From the NCBI RefSeq assembly GCF_042477335.2, contig NC_091246.1:18473001-18537000 (forward strand): a stretch of 64,000 bases of DNA. The letters are read 5' to 3'. Each line of letters begins with the position of its first letter. Position 1 is the stretch's first letter. A program made the position numbers and the translations under genes. This document shows positions 34,522 through 46,224 of this stretch, piece by piece. The stretch is from Ovis canadensis. Taxonomy: Eukaryota; Chordata; Mammalia; Artiodactyla; Bovidae. The notes under the pieces are model-generated. The model had not been told where the DNA came from and did not search any database. It worked only from the letters and a program-made list of their open reading frames with translations.

Positions 34522-34789
34522 GCTGCTGTTGCAGCAGCTAAGTTGCTTCAGTCGTGTCCGACTCTGTGCGACCCCATAGACGGCAGCCCACCAGGCTCCG
34601 CCGTCCCTGGGATTCTCCAGGCAAGAACACTGGAGTGGGTTGCCATTTCCATCTCCAATGCATGAAAATGAAAAGTGAAAAGGAACTGTCAGACTCTTAG
34701 CAATCCCATGGACTGCAGCTGACCAGGTTCCTCCATCCATGGGATTTTCCAGGCAAGAGTACTGGCGTGGGTTGCCATTGCCTTCTCCG
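34522..34789 (-). mobile_element. BOV-A2 SINE with TSD
   Basis: Minus-strand dimer bounded by the perfect 11-base TSD AATAGAATGCT at 34511-34521 and 34790-34800. The tail is a CTG/CAG-type repeat (GCTGCTGTTGCAGCAG). Confidence 0.94.
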
Positions 34790-35010
34790 AATAGAATGCT
34801 AGATTCCTAATTTATATTCACTCAAAAACTTGGATATATTTCCATTTATTCTTGCATCTGATATTACTGATGAAAATCTAGAAAACTTACTATTTTGGTG
34901 ATTTTTTTTTTTAAATGAATGGGGCTTGAAATTCTAATCCAATTCTGAGGATATAAAGAAATACTATGTTATAAAAAATATACCAGGAAATTAACATATG
35001 ATAAAGTATC

Positions 35011-36471
35011 ACAAAGCTAGTGGAGGTGATGGAATTCCAGTTGAGCTATTTCAAATCCTGGAAGATGATGCTGTGAAAGTGCTGCACTCAGTATGTCAGC
35101 AAATTTGGAAAACTCAGCAGTGGCCACAGGACTGGAAAAGGTCAGTTTTCATTCCAATCCCAAAGAAAGGCAATGCCAAAGAATATTAAAACTACCACAC
35201 AATTGCACTCATCTCACATGCTAGTAAAGTAATGCTCAAAATTCTCCAAACCAGGCTTCAGCGGTATGTGAACCGTGAGTTTCCAGATGTTCAAGCTGGT
35301 TTTAGAAAAGGCAGAGGAACAAGAGATCAAATTGCCAACATCCTCTGAATCATGGAAAAAGCAAGAGAATTCCAGAAAAACATCTATTTCTGCTTTATTG
35401 ACTATGCCAAAGCCTTTGACTGTGTGGATCACAATAAACTCTGGCAAATTCTAAGAGAGATGGGAATACCAGACCACCTGACTTGCCTCTTGAGAAACCT
35501 ATATGCAGATCAGGAAACAACGGTTAGAACTGGACATGGAACAACAGACTGGTTCCAGATAGGAAAAGGAGTATGTCAAGGCTGTATATTGTCACCCTGT
35601 TTATTTAACTTATATGCAGAGTACATCATAAGAAACGCTGGGCTGGAAGAAGCACAAGGTGGAATCAATATTGCTGGGAGAAATATCAATAACCTCAGAT
35701 ATGCAGATGACACCACCCTTATGGCAGAAAGTGAAGAGGAACTAAAAAGCCTCTTGATGAAAGTGAAAGAGGAGAGCAAAAAAGTTGGCTTAAAGCTCAA
35801 CATTCAGAACACTAAGATCATGGCATCTGGTCCCATCACTTCATGGGAAATAGATAGGGAAACAGTGTCAGACTTTATTTTTTGGGGCTCCAAAATCACT
35901 GCAGATGGAGATTGCAGCCAGGAAATTAAAGACGCTTACTCTTTGGAAGGAAAGTTATGAGCAACCTAGGTAGCATATTCAAAAGCAGAGATATTAGTTT
36001 GCCAACAAAGGTCCGTCTAGTCAAGGCTATGGTTTTTCCAGTAGTCACGTATGGATGTGAGAGTTGGACTGTGAAGAAAGCTGAGCACCGAAGAATTGAT
36101 GCTTTTGAACTGTGGTGTTGGAGAAGACTCTTGAGAGTCCCTTGGACTGCAAAGACATCCAACAAGTCCATCCTAAAGGAGATCAGTCCTGGGTGTTCAT
36201 TGAAAGGACTGAAGCTGAGGCTGAAACTCCAATACTTTGGCCACCTCATGCGAAGAGTTGACTCATTGGAAAAGACTCTGATGCTCGGAGGGATTGGGGG
36301 CAGGAGAAGGGGACCACAGAGGGTGAGATGGCTGGATGACATCACCAGCTCGATGGACAGGAGTTTTAGTGAACTTTGGGAGTTGGTGATGCACAGGGAG
36401 GCCTGGCGTGCTGCGATTCATGGGGTTGGAAAGAGTTGGACATGACTGAGTGACTGAACTGAACTGAACTG
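35011..36471 (+). mobile_element. BovB LINE, 5'-truncated, RT region
   Basis: Starts at ACAAAGCTAGTGGAGGTGAT (N-terminal RT) and ends with GAACTGAACTGAACTG. A short TSD, AAAGTAT, is present at 35003-35009 and 36472-36478. The frame 35352-35960 (202 codons) includes FIDYAKAFD, RQGC-type (VCQGC here) and RYADDTT motifs. A frame break near 35940 separates it from the C-terminal frame 35957-36445. No endonuclease, so not autonomous. Confidence 0.9.
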
Positions 36472-36478
36472 AAAGTAT

Positions 36479-36699
36479 TATTAACTAAAGATTTTGTTCA
36501 AATTTCACAAAATTTTGTGCTAGTATCCATTGTTTTCTTAACGTTATTCAAGATTCTGAATTTTGCTTAGTTACATTGAGCAGCTTCCAACAAAATATGA
36601 TAAATTCTCTTCATTTTTACTGTTACAAATATTTTCTGATTTTCCTTGTTATGGCTTCTTAGATATACCCATCATTTAAGAGTGGAAAATTTAGTTTCC
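36479..36699. other. Intergenic, nothing recognised
   Basis: AT-rich, no gene or firm repeat match. Confidence 0.4.
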
Positions 36700-37200
36700 A
36701 AATATGGAGTTTTAAAAGTATGTTTGATATTAATTTCTCATTTAAATCCTTCATTCTCTGCAATTACCTTTGTTTTCTTTGAATCTTTTAACTTTACTGA
36801 GTCTTTCAGTAGCTAAGTCAAAGATATCTCTTGGTAAATGTTACATTGCACTCGAAAATATGTGGGTTATTTTCAAATATCTTTTGTTATGGATTTCTAA
36901 AATTAATTTCACAGTGATAAGAGAACAGACTTTGTATGATTTCAGTACCTTTAGACCATGACATTGTTGCATCTTCATTATGTCCCTGATAAGTTTCAGT
37001 GTCTTCTGGTTTATAGTCTGTGGGAATCTGAATAGAATTTGTATCCTGCTATTGTGGGAAAATTGTATCAATCTTAATTATGTTGAATTGGTTCATAGTT
37101 CTTTTCAGAGCACTATACTACTTTTATGTCTATTCATTTCTACTAATTTTTGAGAGTTTGTTACTAAAACTCCAATTAACAATCTTAATTCATCTACTTA
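36700..37200 (-). mobile_element. L1 ORF2 fragment
   Basis: The minus strand of L1 ORF2 is recognised from blocks such as GATAAGAGAACAGACTTTGT, ATGATTTCAGTACCTTTAGA and TATGTCTATTCATTTCTACT. Boundaries are approximate. Confidence 0.55.
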
Positions 37201-37257
37201 AAAATAATTGTAATAAGTGGTGGAACTATATGTAACTTTGTTCTGTGTGTTCCAGTA

Positions 37258-38412
37258 AGTCAGTCAGTTCAGTCACTTAGTTGTGTCTGATTCTTTGCTA
37301 CCCCATGGACTGCAGCACACTAGGCTTCCCTGTCCATCACCCACTCTCGGAACTTGCTCAAACTCACGCCCATTGAATTGATGATGCCATCTAACCATCT
37401 CATCCTCTGTTGTCCTCTTCTCCTCCCACCTTCAATCTTTCCCAGCATCAGGGTCTTTTCCAATGAATCAGTTCTTTGCATCAGGTGGCCAAAGTATTGG
37501 AGTTTCAGCTTTATCATCAGTCCTTCCAATGAATATTCAGGACTGATTTCCTTTAGGATTGACTGGTTTGATTTCCTTGCTGTCCAAGGGACTCTCAAGT
37601 CTTCTCCAATATCTGTGTATCTGAGGTTACTGATACTTCTCAACCACCACAGTTCAAAAGCATCACTTCTTCGGCACTCAGCTTTCTTTATAGTCCAAAT
37701 CTCACATCCATACATGACTCCTGGAAAAACCATAGCTTTGACTAGACAGACCTTTGTTGGCAAAGTAATGTCTCTGCTTTTTAATATGCTATCTACATTG
37801 GTTATAACTTTTCTTCCAAGGCGCAAGTGTCTTAAATTCATGGCTGCAGTCACCATCTGAAATGATTTTAGAGTCCAAAAATATCAAGTCTCTCACTGTT
37901 TCCATTGTTTCCCCATCTATTTGCCATGAAGTGATAGGATCAGATGCCATGATCATAGTTTTCTGAATGATGAGTTTTAAGCCAACTTTTTTACTTTCCT
38001 CTTTTACTTTCATCTAGGCTCTTTAGTTCTTTTTTGCTTTCTGCCATAAGGGTGGTGTCATCTGCATATCTGAAGGTATTGATATTTCTCCCAGCATTCT
38101 TGATTCCAACTTGTGATTCATCCAGCCCAGCATTTCTCATGATGTACTCTGCATATAAGTTAAATAAGCAGTGTGACAATATACAGCCTTGATGTACTCC
38201 TTTCCTGATTTGGAACCAGTGTTATTCCATGTCCAGTTCTAACTGTTGTTTCTTAACCTGCGTACAGATTTCTCAGGAGGCAGGTCATGTGGCCTGGTAT
38301 TCCCATCTCTTGAAGAATTTTCCACAGTTTATTGTGATCCACACAGTCAAAGGCTTTGGCACAGTCAATAAAACAGAAGTAGATGTTTTTCTAGAACTCT
38401 CTCACTTTTTTG
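37258..38412 (-). mobile_element. BovB LINE, 5'-truncated, with an internal self-copy insert
   Basis: Minus-strand BovB from the 3' end to the early RT region. At about 37609-37645, in the C-terminal coding part, about 35 extra bases read as a copy of BovB's own active-site segment (GTGTATCTGAGGTTACTGAT against the normal CATATCTGAGGTTATTGAT). In translation NLRYTD appears within the C-terminal domain. The normal YADD is present at its usual place (about 38050). Frames are broken. No TSD on the left. Confidence 0.88.
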
Positions 38413-38740
38413 ATGATCATAATTATTAGTTGTAATTAAAAGAATATTAGATCATAAATTACATTCTTAGGATACCAGATTCCAAATTCTAAATCTTCCA
38501 CATGCTGTGAAGGAGAGGGCTGCACTACTTTTCAGAATCTAGGTTTACTCATCTGTTTACCAGTAGCTTCTTCATAGATTCCATGAATGAATCAAGAGAT
38601 ATAATACGATGAAAGCCATTTGCAAGCTAAATGTGATATCCAAATGTTTGTTCATTGATTTTCAACATATATATATATATAGCAATGGCTTAGTTGTATG
38701 CCACAGAATATAATTAGGGATGGTGGGAAAAAACTAAATC
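38413..38740 (+). repeat. Copy B of the ~300-bp direct duplication (partner 5065-5365)
   Basis: Matches 5065-5365 along its whole length in the same orientation (for instance AGAATATAATTAGGGATGGT against AGAATATAATAAGGATTGGT). It is squeezed between two minus-strand BovB copies. It contains a short (AT)n expansion at about 38670-38682 that copy A lacks. Confidence 0.75.
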
Positions 38741-38747
38741 TTTTTTT

Positions 38748-41700
38748 TGTTGTTCAGTTGCTAAGTCATGTTGGACTGTCTGTGACATCATGGAAAATAG
38801 CACCCTATGCTTCTGTGCCCTCCAGTATCTCCCAGAGTTGCTCAAATTCATGTCTGTTGGGTTGATAATGCTATCTAACCATTTGATGCACTGTTGCCAC
38901 CTTCTCCTTTTGCCTTCAATCTTTCCCAGCATAGGGACTTTTCCAATGAGTTGGCTCTTCAAATTAGGTGGGCGAAGTATTGGAGATTCAGTTTCAGCAT
39001 CAATCGTTCCAATGAACATTCAGGGTTGATTTCCTTTAGGATTGACTAATTTGATCTCCTTGCAGTCCAAGGGACTCTCAAGAGTCTTCTCCAGAACCAC
39101 AATTCAAAATTGTTGATTCTTTGATCAGTCTTATTTATGATCCAACTCTCTCATCTGTACATGACTACTGGAAAAACCATAGCTGACCATATGGACCTTT
39201 GTTGCCAAAGTGACATCTCTGCATTTTAATATGCTATCCGGGTTTGTCATTCCCAAGGAGCAAGTGTCTTTTAATTTCATGGCTGCAGTCATTTTCTGAA
39301 GTGATTTAGGAGCCCAGAAAAATAAAATCTGTCATTGTTTCCACTTTTCCCCTTTCTATTTGCTATGAACTAATGGGACCAGATGCCATGATCTTAGCTT
39401 TTTGAATGTTGAGTTGTAAGCCAACTTTTTCACTCTCCTCCTTCACCTTCATCAAGAGGCTCTTTAGCTCCTCTTCACTTTCTTCCATTAGAGGTTTATC
39501 TTCTGCATATCTGAGATTATTGATATTGCTCCCAGCAATCTTGATTCCAACTTGTGATTCATCCAACATGGCATTTCGCACGATGTACCCTGCATATCAA
39601 TTAAATAAGCAGGGTGACAATATACAGTCTTGTTGTACTCCTTTCCCAATTTTGAACCATTCAGTTGTTCCGTGTCTAGTTCTAACTGTTGCCATTTGAC
39701 CTGCATACAGCTAAGGTGGTCTGGAATTCCCATTTCTTTAAGAATTTTCCACAGTTTGTTGTAACCCACACAATCAAAGGCTTCAGGGTAGTCAGTGAAG
39801 CAGAAGTAGATGCTTTTCTGGAATTCCTTTCCTTTCTCCATAATGCAAAAAAAACACAAAACATAAAAAACAAAAAAACCCACAACAACAAAAACAAACA
39901 AACAAACTTGGCAATACGATTTCTGGTTCTGCTGCCTCTTTGAAACCCAGCTTGTATATCTGCAAGTTCTTGGTTCACATACTGCTGAAGCCTAGCATGA
40001 AGAATTTTGAGCATAAACTTGCTAGCTTGTGAAATGAGCACAGTTGTACTTCAGTTTGAACATTGTTTGGTTTGAACATTGTTTGCACTTCAGGATTGCA
40101 ATGAAAACTGATCTTTCCCAGTCCTGTGGCTAATGCTGAGTTTTCCAAATTTGCCGACACATTGAGGGTAGCACTTCAACAGCATCATCTTTTAGGATTT
40201 TAAATAATTCAGCTGGAATTCCATCACCTCCACTTACTTTGTTCATCATAATGCTTCCTAAGGTCCAGTTGACTTTATACTCCGTGATGTCCAGCTCTAG
40301 GTGAGTGACCACAGAATCATGGTTATCTGAGTCATTAAGAACTTTTTGTGTCATTCTTCTGTGTATTCCTGCCACCTCTTTTTAATTTCTTCTGCTTCTG
40401 TCAGGTCCTTAATGTTTCTGTCTGTTATCATGCCTATCCTTGCATGAAATGTTCCTTTGCCATCTCTGATTCTTTTAAAGAGGTCTCTTTTCTTCCCCAT
40501 TTTATTGTTGTCTCTATTTCTTTGCATTGATAATTTAAGATGGCCTTCTTATCTTTCCTTGTTCTTCTCTGGAACTTTGCATCAGCTGGGCACATCTTTC
40601 CCTTTCTCCCTGGTGTTTTACTTCTCTTTTGTCAGCTATTTGTAAAGCCTCCTCAGACAACTACTTCACCTTCTTGCATTTGTTTGTGTTTTTCCCTTTG
40701 TAATGGTTTTGGTTACTGCCCCCTTTACAATGTTATGAACTTCTGTCCATAGTTCTTCAGTCACTCTGTCTACCAGATCTAATCCCTTAAATCTATTTAT
40801 CACCTCCACTGTATAACTATAATGGATTTGATATAGATCATACCTGAATGGCCTAGTGGTTTTCTCTACTTTCTCCAATTTAAATTTGAATTTGCAATAA
40901 GGAGCTCATGATGTGAGCCACAGTCAGCCCCAGGTCTTGTTTTTGCTGACTTTACAGAACTTCTCCAGAACTTCTCTTTGATTGCAAAGATCATAATCAG
41001 TCTGTTTTTGATATTGACTACCTGGTGATGTCTATGTGTAGAGTCATCTTTTGTGTTGTTGGAAAAGGGTGTTTGCTATGACCAGCTTATTTTCTTGACA
41101 AAACTTGTTAGCCTTTGCTCTGCTTAATTTTGTACACCAAGGCCAAACTTGCCTTTTATTCCTGGTATCTCTTGACTTCCTACTTTTGCATTCCAACCCT
41201 CCATGATGAAAAGGACATCTATTTTTGGTGTTAGTTTTAGAAGGTCTTATAGGTCTTCATAGAACCAGGAAACTTCAGCTTCGTTGGCATCAGTAATTGG
41301 GGCATAGACTTTGATTACTGTGATGTTGCATGGTTTGCCTTGGAAATGAACTGAGGTCATTCTGTTGTTTTTGAGATTGTTCCCACGTACTACATTTCAG
41401 ATTCTTGTTGACTATGAGGGCTACTCCATTTCTTCTAAGGGATTCTTGCCCACAGTAGTAGATACAACGGTCATCTGAATTAAATTTGCCCATTCTCATC
41501 CATTTTACTCACTGATTCCTAAGATGTTGATGTTTACTCTTGCCATTTCCTACTTGATTGCATCCAATTTGCCTTGATTCGTGGACCTAACATTCCGGTT
41601 TCCTGTGTAACATTTTTCTTTACAACATTTGACTTTACTTTCACCACCAGACACATCCACAACTGAGCACTGTTTCTGCTTTGACCCAACCACTTCATTC

Positions 41701-41985
41701 TTTCCGTAGTTATTAGTAATTGCCCTCCAGTCTTCCCCAGTATCCTGACACCTTCCAACTTGGGGGGCTAATCTTCTGTCATATCTTTTTGCCTTTTCAT
41801 GTTTATGGAGTTCTCCCAACAAGACTACTAGAGTGCTTTGCCATCTCCTCTTCCAGTAGACCACATTTTGTCAGAATTCTTCATTATGACCCTTCTGTCT
41901 TGGGTGGCCTTGCATGGTATGGCTTACAGCTTCAATGAGTTACCTAAGCCCCTGTGCCATAGCAAGGCTATAATCCATGAAGGGG
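38748..41985 (-). mobile_element. Old BovB LINE, nearly full length
   Basis: About 3.2 kb on the minus strand: 3' end at 38748, RT with YAED in place of YADD (near 39505), linker near 40480, endonuclease region about 40900-41520 and 5' UTR-like sequence to about 41985. It is more divergent than the other copies and uses older-consensus 5' sequence (CCCTGTGCCATAGCAAGGCT). An A-rich insert lies at 39845-39907. No TSD found. Inactive. Confidence 0.85.
39845..39907. repeat. A-rich insert in BovB
   Basis: About 60 bases of A-runs broken by C (CAAAACATAAAAAACAAAAA, ACAAACAAACAAAC) replace or interrupt the normal BovB sequence before TTGGCAATAC. Possibly the tail of a decayed retro-insertion. Confidence 0.75.
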
Positions 41986-43147
41986 GAGTACCATTGACTT
42001 ATTTCTGTTTCTTGATGAGAAACTTTCCACGTTTAACTGTGAAATATAATGTCAGCTTTTATTCTGTTATAGATAGCCTTTATTAAGTTGAGATGTGTTC
42101 CTTATGTACCCAACTTACTTATTCTTTTTAATCATGAGAAAATATTGTAATATTGTAATTTTGTCTCTTTTCTGCGTCTATTGAGATTATCATGTGATTT
42201 TAATCTTTTATTCTATTATTGTGATCTATTGCATATATTGACTTATGTATGTTGAACCATCTTTGCATTCCAGTGATAAATCTCACTTGATCGTGGTGTA
42301 TGATTCTTGTAATATGCTTTTAAATTCAGTTTGCCAATATTTGGCTGAGAATTTTTGCATCTCTATTCTTCAGGGATATTGGTCTATAGTTTTTTTTTTT
42401 TTTTTCCCTTGTAGTGTCCTTATCTGACTTTGGTGTGAGGGTAATGTTGACCTTTGAAAATAAGTTTGGGAGTTCTCCTTCCCCTTTCTTTCTTTCTTTT
42501 TGGATGAATTTGAGAAGGATTGATATTAATTCTTTAAATGTTTGGTGAAATTTACCAGTAAAGCATTTGGTCCTGGGTCTGTTTTTATTGGGGGATTTAT
42601 AATTATTAGTCTCATCAGATTGTTTGTACCTTCATGATTCATTCTGGGTAAACTGCTTCTTTCCAGGAATTTATAAATTTCTTTCAGGTTATCTAATTTA
42701 TTGGCATATAATTGTTAATAGCAGTCTCTTATGATCCTATGTATTTCCTTACTATCATTTGTAATGTGTCATCTTTTATTTCTGATTTTATATATTTGAG
42801 TTTTCTCTCTCTTTTTCTTAGCCTAGCTGAAGGCTTTGTTTATCAATTTTATCTTTGTAAAAAAGCCACCTCTAATGTTTATCAATCTTTCACCTTGTTT
42901 TTCTGGTCTTACTTCATTTATTTACACTCTGAGCTACGTATTTCCTCCTTATTGCTAACTTTGGGCTTGATTTTTCTTCTCTTTCTAGTTCCTTGAAGTT
43001 AGGTTATTTGAGATCTTTCTTTTCCTTTTATACATTTATTTATCATTATAAACTTCTCTTTCTGAACTGCTTTTGCAGTACTTTATCTGTTTTAGTGTGT
43101 ATTTCCATTTTCATTTATTTCAACATATTTTTTAACTTCCCTTTGGA

Positions 43148-43312
43148 TTTTTTTAAAATTTAAATTTATTTATTTTAATTGGAGGCTAATTACTTTACAA
43201 TATTGTATTGGTTTTGCCATATATCAACATGAATCTGCCATGGGTGTACACGTGTTCCCAATCCTGAACCCCCCTCCCACCTCCCTCCCCATACCATCCC
43301 TCTGGGTCATAC
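43148..43312 (-). mobile_element. Ruminant L1 3' end fragment
   Basis: Minus-strand L1 terminus: TTTAATTGGAGGCTAATTAC, TTTTGCCATATATCAACATG, AATCCTGAACCCCCCTCCC. Inserted in the older L1. Confidence 0.85.
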
Positions 43313-43686
43313 CTTTTACACTTTGGTTACTCATAGGTGTGTTGTTTTGTTTTCACATATTTGTAAATTATCCAGCTTTCCCTTGGTTGGTTTCTAATTT
43401 CATACTATTGGGTATGAAAAAAAGATACTTGATATGACTTCAGTCTTCTTACATATGCCAAGGCTTGTTTTGTAGCCTATGGTAGACATTTTTGTGATCT
43501 ATCCTGGAGAATGTTCCTTGTGTACTTGAGAGGAATGGATATTCTGCTGCTCTTGGATAGACTGTTCTGTATATGTCTTTTAGGTCCATTTAGCTGAAAG
43601 TATGACTTAAATCCAATATTTTCATGTTAATTTTCTGCCTGTATGATCTATCCATTGCTGAAAGTGGGGGTATTGAATCTCCCTGA

Positions 43687-44957
43687 TGCCGGGAGCCAGT
43701 GTGAGGAATCCCGCCCATGACAAGGTCATGAGGAAGGAAGCTGACATATGCAAGGCGTGCTCAGACTTCAGGGACCCCTCTGGAAATTCCTAAGCATGTA
43801 CCCCAACAAAAATCTGCCGGCTTTTGTGCTCTGCTTTTCCACTCTTCTGACATTTTCTGGAAAAAGTCAATTCAGGGCTTTAGTCTTCTGCATTTGAAAG
43901 AGTGTTTCAATCCAAATACTCCTCTGATGGCTTTCTAGCCTGCCTGCAGGACTTACAGCTGCGCATGTGATTGTTTGAGGCCTCCTGACCACAGGAGGCA
44001 CAGGAAGCTTAAAACATCCTAGGAATGTAGGAGCTTCCGAGGAGTCAAAATCTTTAGAATAGGACTGATTAAAAGTTTCATTTGTTGAGTCAATACTTGC
44101 TGCCAAATTTTCATATCCTTTATTTGTAGATATAGTTGGTATATAGAAAAACAAGTAGTAGACCTGGTATTAGCAACATTAGATCTTTGAGTTAAGTACC
44201 TTCTTTGTTATAACCCACTGCACCTTTGTTCTATAGAGATGTAACTTTAATGCTTTAAGGAGATGCAGATTAAAGAAAAACACTTCAGGGGAAACAAAAT
44301 TAACATTCATTAAGGAAGAGAGCCAAAAAGTGTTAACAAGCCTGTTGGCCAGAAGATAATGTAAATCACCTGAGACCTTTTGTATACAAAATGATATACA
44401 GAAAGAGTCTGGGCTGCGAACGCTACATAATTTTGTGTTACCCATTGATCTCCATGTTTTATCAAAAGTATAAAAGGCCTTCTGAACAATAAAGGATGGG
44501 GCCAGTTTCTCGGACCAGTTTCTCAAACTAGTCTCTCGGCCTGGTTTCTTGGGACTCTGGCTCCCCCCGTGTCTTTTTCTCTCTCTTCTTCTTTCCCTTC
44601 CCTCTCTCTGCTCTTTACTTCAACTTCAGGCTGAATCTCCACCTGGGGCGCGGAGGCTCGCCAGGTCTACTTACTTGCCCTGGCTGTTAAGACCCGCAGG
44701 AAAGGGAGCTTAAGGCGAGGCACCCTTAGATATTCAAGCGGGCGCCGGTGGCCCAAAGTAGATGGTGCAAATTCCTTGTCTGGAATTTTATTGGCCTTCC
44801 GTGTAAACCAAGCTATTCAGCCCTCTTCCTCCACTTAATCTTCCTACTAGGCTACAGTTTCTTAATCTAATCTTATATTAATAAATAAACAAGTCTTTCC
44901 ACACCAACGCCGCCCACCCTTCGAATTCCCTGGATCCACCGGGGCTGGACCCCGGCA
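43687..44957 (+). mobile_element. Solo LTR, endogenous retrovirus (class II-like), family 1
   Basis: A 1271-bp LTR with inverted ends TGCCGGG and CCCGGCA. The adjacent hexamers are CCCTGA (43681-43686) and CCCTAC (44958-44963), compatible with a partly decayed 6-bp TSD, and the L1 resumes on the right at CCCTACTATT. TATAAAA is at 44469-44475 and AATAAA at 44488-44493. The last ~300 bp are GC-rich (GGGGCGCGGAGGCTCGCC). No viral genes are attached. A relative lies inverted at 59952-61264. Class II is inferred from the 6-bp spacing only. Confidence 0.88.
44469..44493 (+). promoter_or_regulatory. LTR TATA box and polyadenylation signal
   Basis: TATAAAA at 44469-44475 and AATAAA at 44488-44493 are close together in the middle of the LTR. 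Both are perfect matches. Activity unknown. Confidence 0.6.
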
Positions 44958-45152
44958 CCCTACTATTTCTGTGTTACTATTTCTACCTTTATATCAGTTA
45001 GTATTTACTCAATATATTTAGGTGCTTTTTTTGTAGGGTGCTTATATAATTGCTATGTTTCCTTGATGAATCCACTCCTTTGTCATTATGTAATGAACTT
45101 CTTTGTCTCCCATGAAAATTTCTGTCTTAAAGTCTATTTTATCTGATCTAAG

Positions 45153-45369
45153 TATGAAAGTGAAAGTGAAGTCACTCAGTCAGGTCCAACTCTTTGCGAC
45201 TCCATGGACTGTAGCCCACCAGGCTCCTCTGTCCGTGGGATTCTCCAGGCAAGAATACTGGAGTGGGTTGCCATTTTCTTCTCCAAGGGATCTTCCTGAC
45301 CCAGGGATTGAACCCAGATCTCCCGCATTGCAGGCAGAGGCTTTAACCTCTGAGCCACTAGGGAAGCCC
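45153..45369 (-). mobile_element. Bov-tA SINE
   Basis: Minus-strand Bov-tA from GAAAGTGAAAGTGAAGTCAC to the head (rc of CTGAGCCACTAGGGAAGCCC), inserted in the L1. Confidence 0.92.
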
Positions 45370-45482
45370 CGCATTGTCTTTTGCACTGTATTTGCATGGA
45401 ATATATTTTGCCATCCCCTCACGTTCAGTTCATGTGTGTCCTTAAAACTGAAGTTTTAAGGCAAAATATTGTTGGGTCTTAT

Positions 45483-45920
45483 TTTTTGTTTGTTTTTATT
45501 TTTAATTGGAGGATAATTGCTTGTTGTATTGATTTCTGCTATACAATGTGAATCAGCTTTAGGTATGCATATATCCACTTCCTCTTGAGCTGAAATGAAG
45601 TGGATGACCCTAGATCCTGTTATACATAGTGAAATTAGCCAAAAAGAGAAAAAAATTGTATGTTAATGTATATATGGGATCTAGAAAAATGTTACTAATA
45701 AACCTATTTGCAGGGTAGAAATAGAGTTGTAGATGTAGAGAATGGACTTGTGTACATAGTGGAGGAAGGAGAATGTGGGAAGAATTGAGAGAGTAGCATG
45801 ATATGTACACTACCATGTTTAAAATAGCTAACAGGAAGAAGCTATATAGCATAAGGTACTCTGCTTGGTGCTCTGTGATGACCTAGAGGGCTGGGATGAA
45901 GGCAGAGACTCGAGGGTCTT
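45483..45920 (-). mobile_element. L1 3' end with twin-priming inversion
   Basis: From 45483 to about 45597 the sequence is the minus strand of an L1 3' terminus. From about 45598 to 45915 it turns into plus-strand L1 3' UTR (GATGACCCTAGATCCTGTTA, GGATCTAGAAAAATGTTACT, TGCAGGGTAGAAATAGAG). Opposite orientation of neighbouring L1 parts is the hallmark of twin priming. Inserted in the older L1. Confidence 0.75.
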
Positions 45921-46224
45921 TTTTTTCCCCTAAATTCATCCAGCCACTTGGATCTTTTGATTGGAGATGTCAATCCATTTACATTTAGAATAATTTTTGA
46001 TATGTGGTGACTTACTAATACCTCCTTATTAATAACATTATGGCTTTTACATATTTCCATTGTATCTTTTTTCCTCTTGCTGCCTACTTTTATGGATGCT
46101 GATTTTCCCTGTGATATGCTGATTCTCATCTCTTTATCTTTTGTGAATTTATCATGGTTAAATTTATAGTTACCATATAGCTTACATAAAACATACAATA
46201 GTCTATTTTATGCTGATAGAAACT

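Larger units (their letters stand above)
42030..46221 (-). mobile_element. L1 ORF2 (minus), heavily interrupted
   Basis: Going left to right the minus strand moves from the ORF2 RT region (rc of CATCTTTGCATTCCAGTGAT near 42260) to the ORF2 start (residues ILNVNGLTSPIKR, near 45975) and into ORF1-side sequence by 46200. The parts are 42030-43147, 43313-43686, 44958-45152, 45370-45483 and 45921-46221. The gaps are a ruminant L1 3' end, a 1.27-kb LTR, a Bov-tA and an inverted L1 end. All insertions are therefore younger than this L1. A T-run lies at 42390-42405. Confidence 0.8.

Noticed and set aside
43687-44957. A complete endogenous provirus
   Set aside because: No gag, pol or env sequence follows or precedes any of the three LTRs in the window. 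They are solo LTRs.
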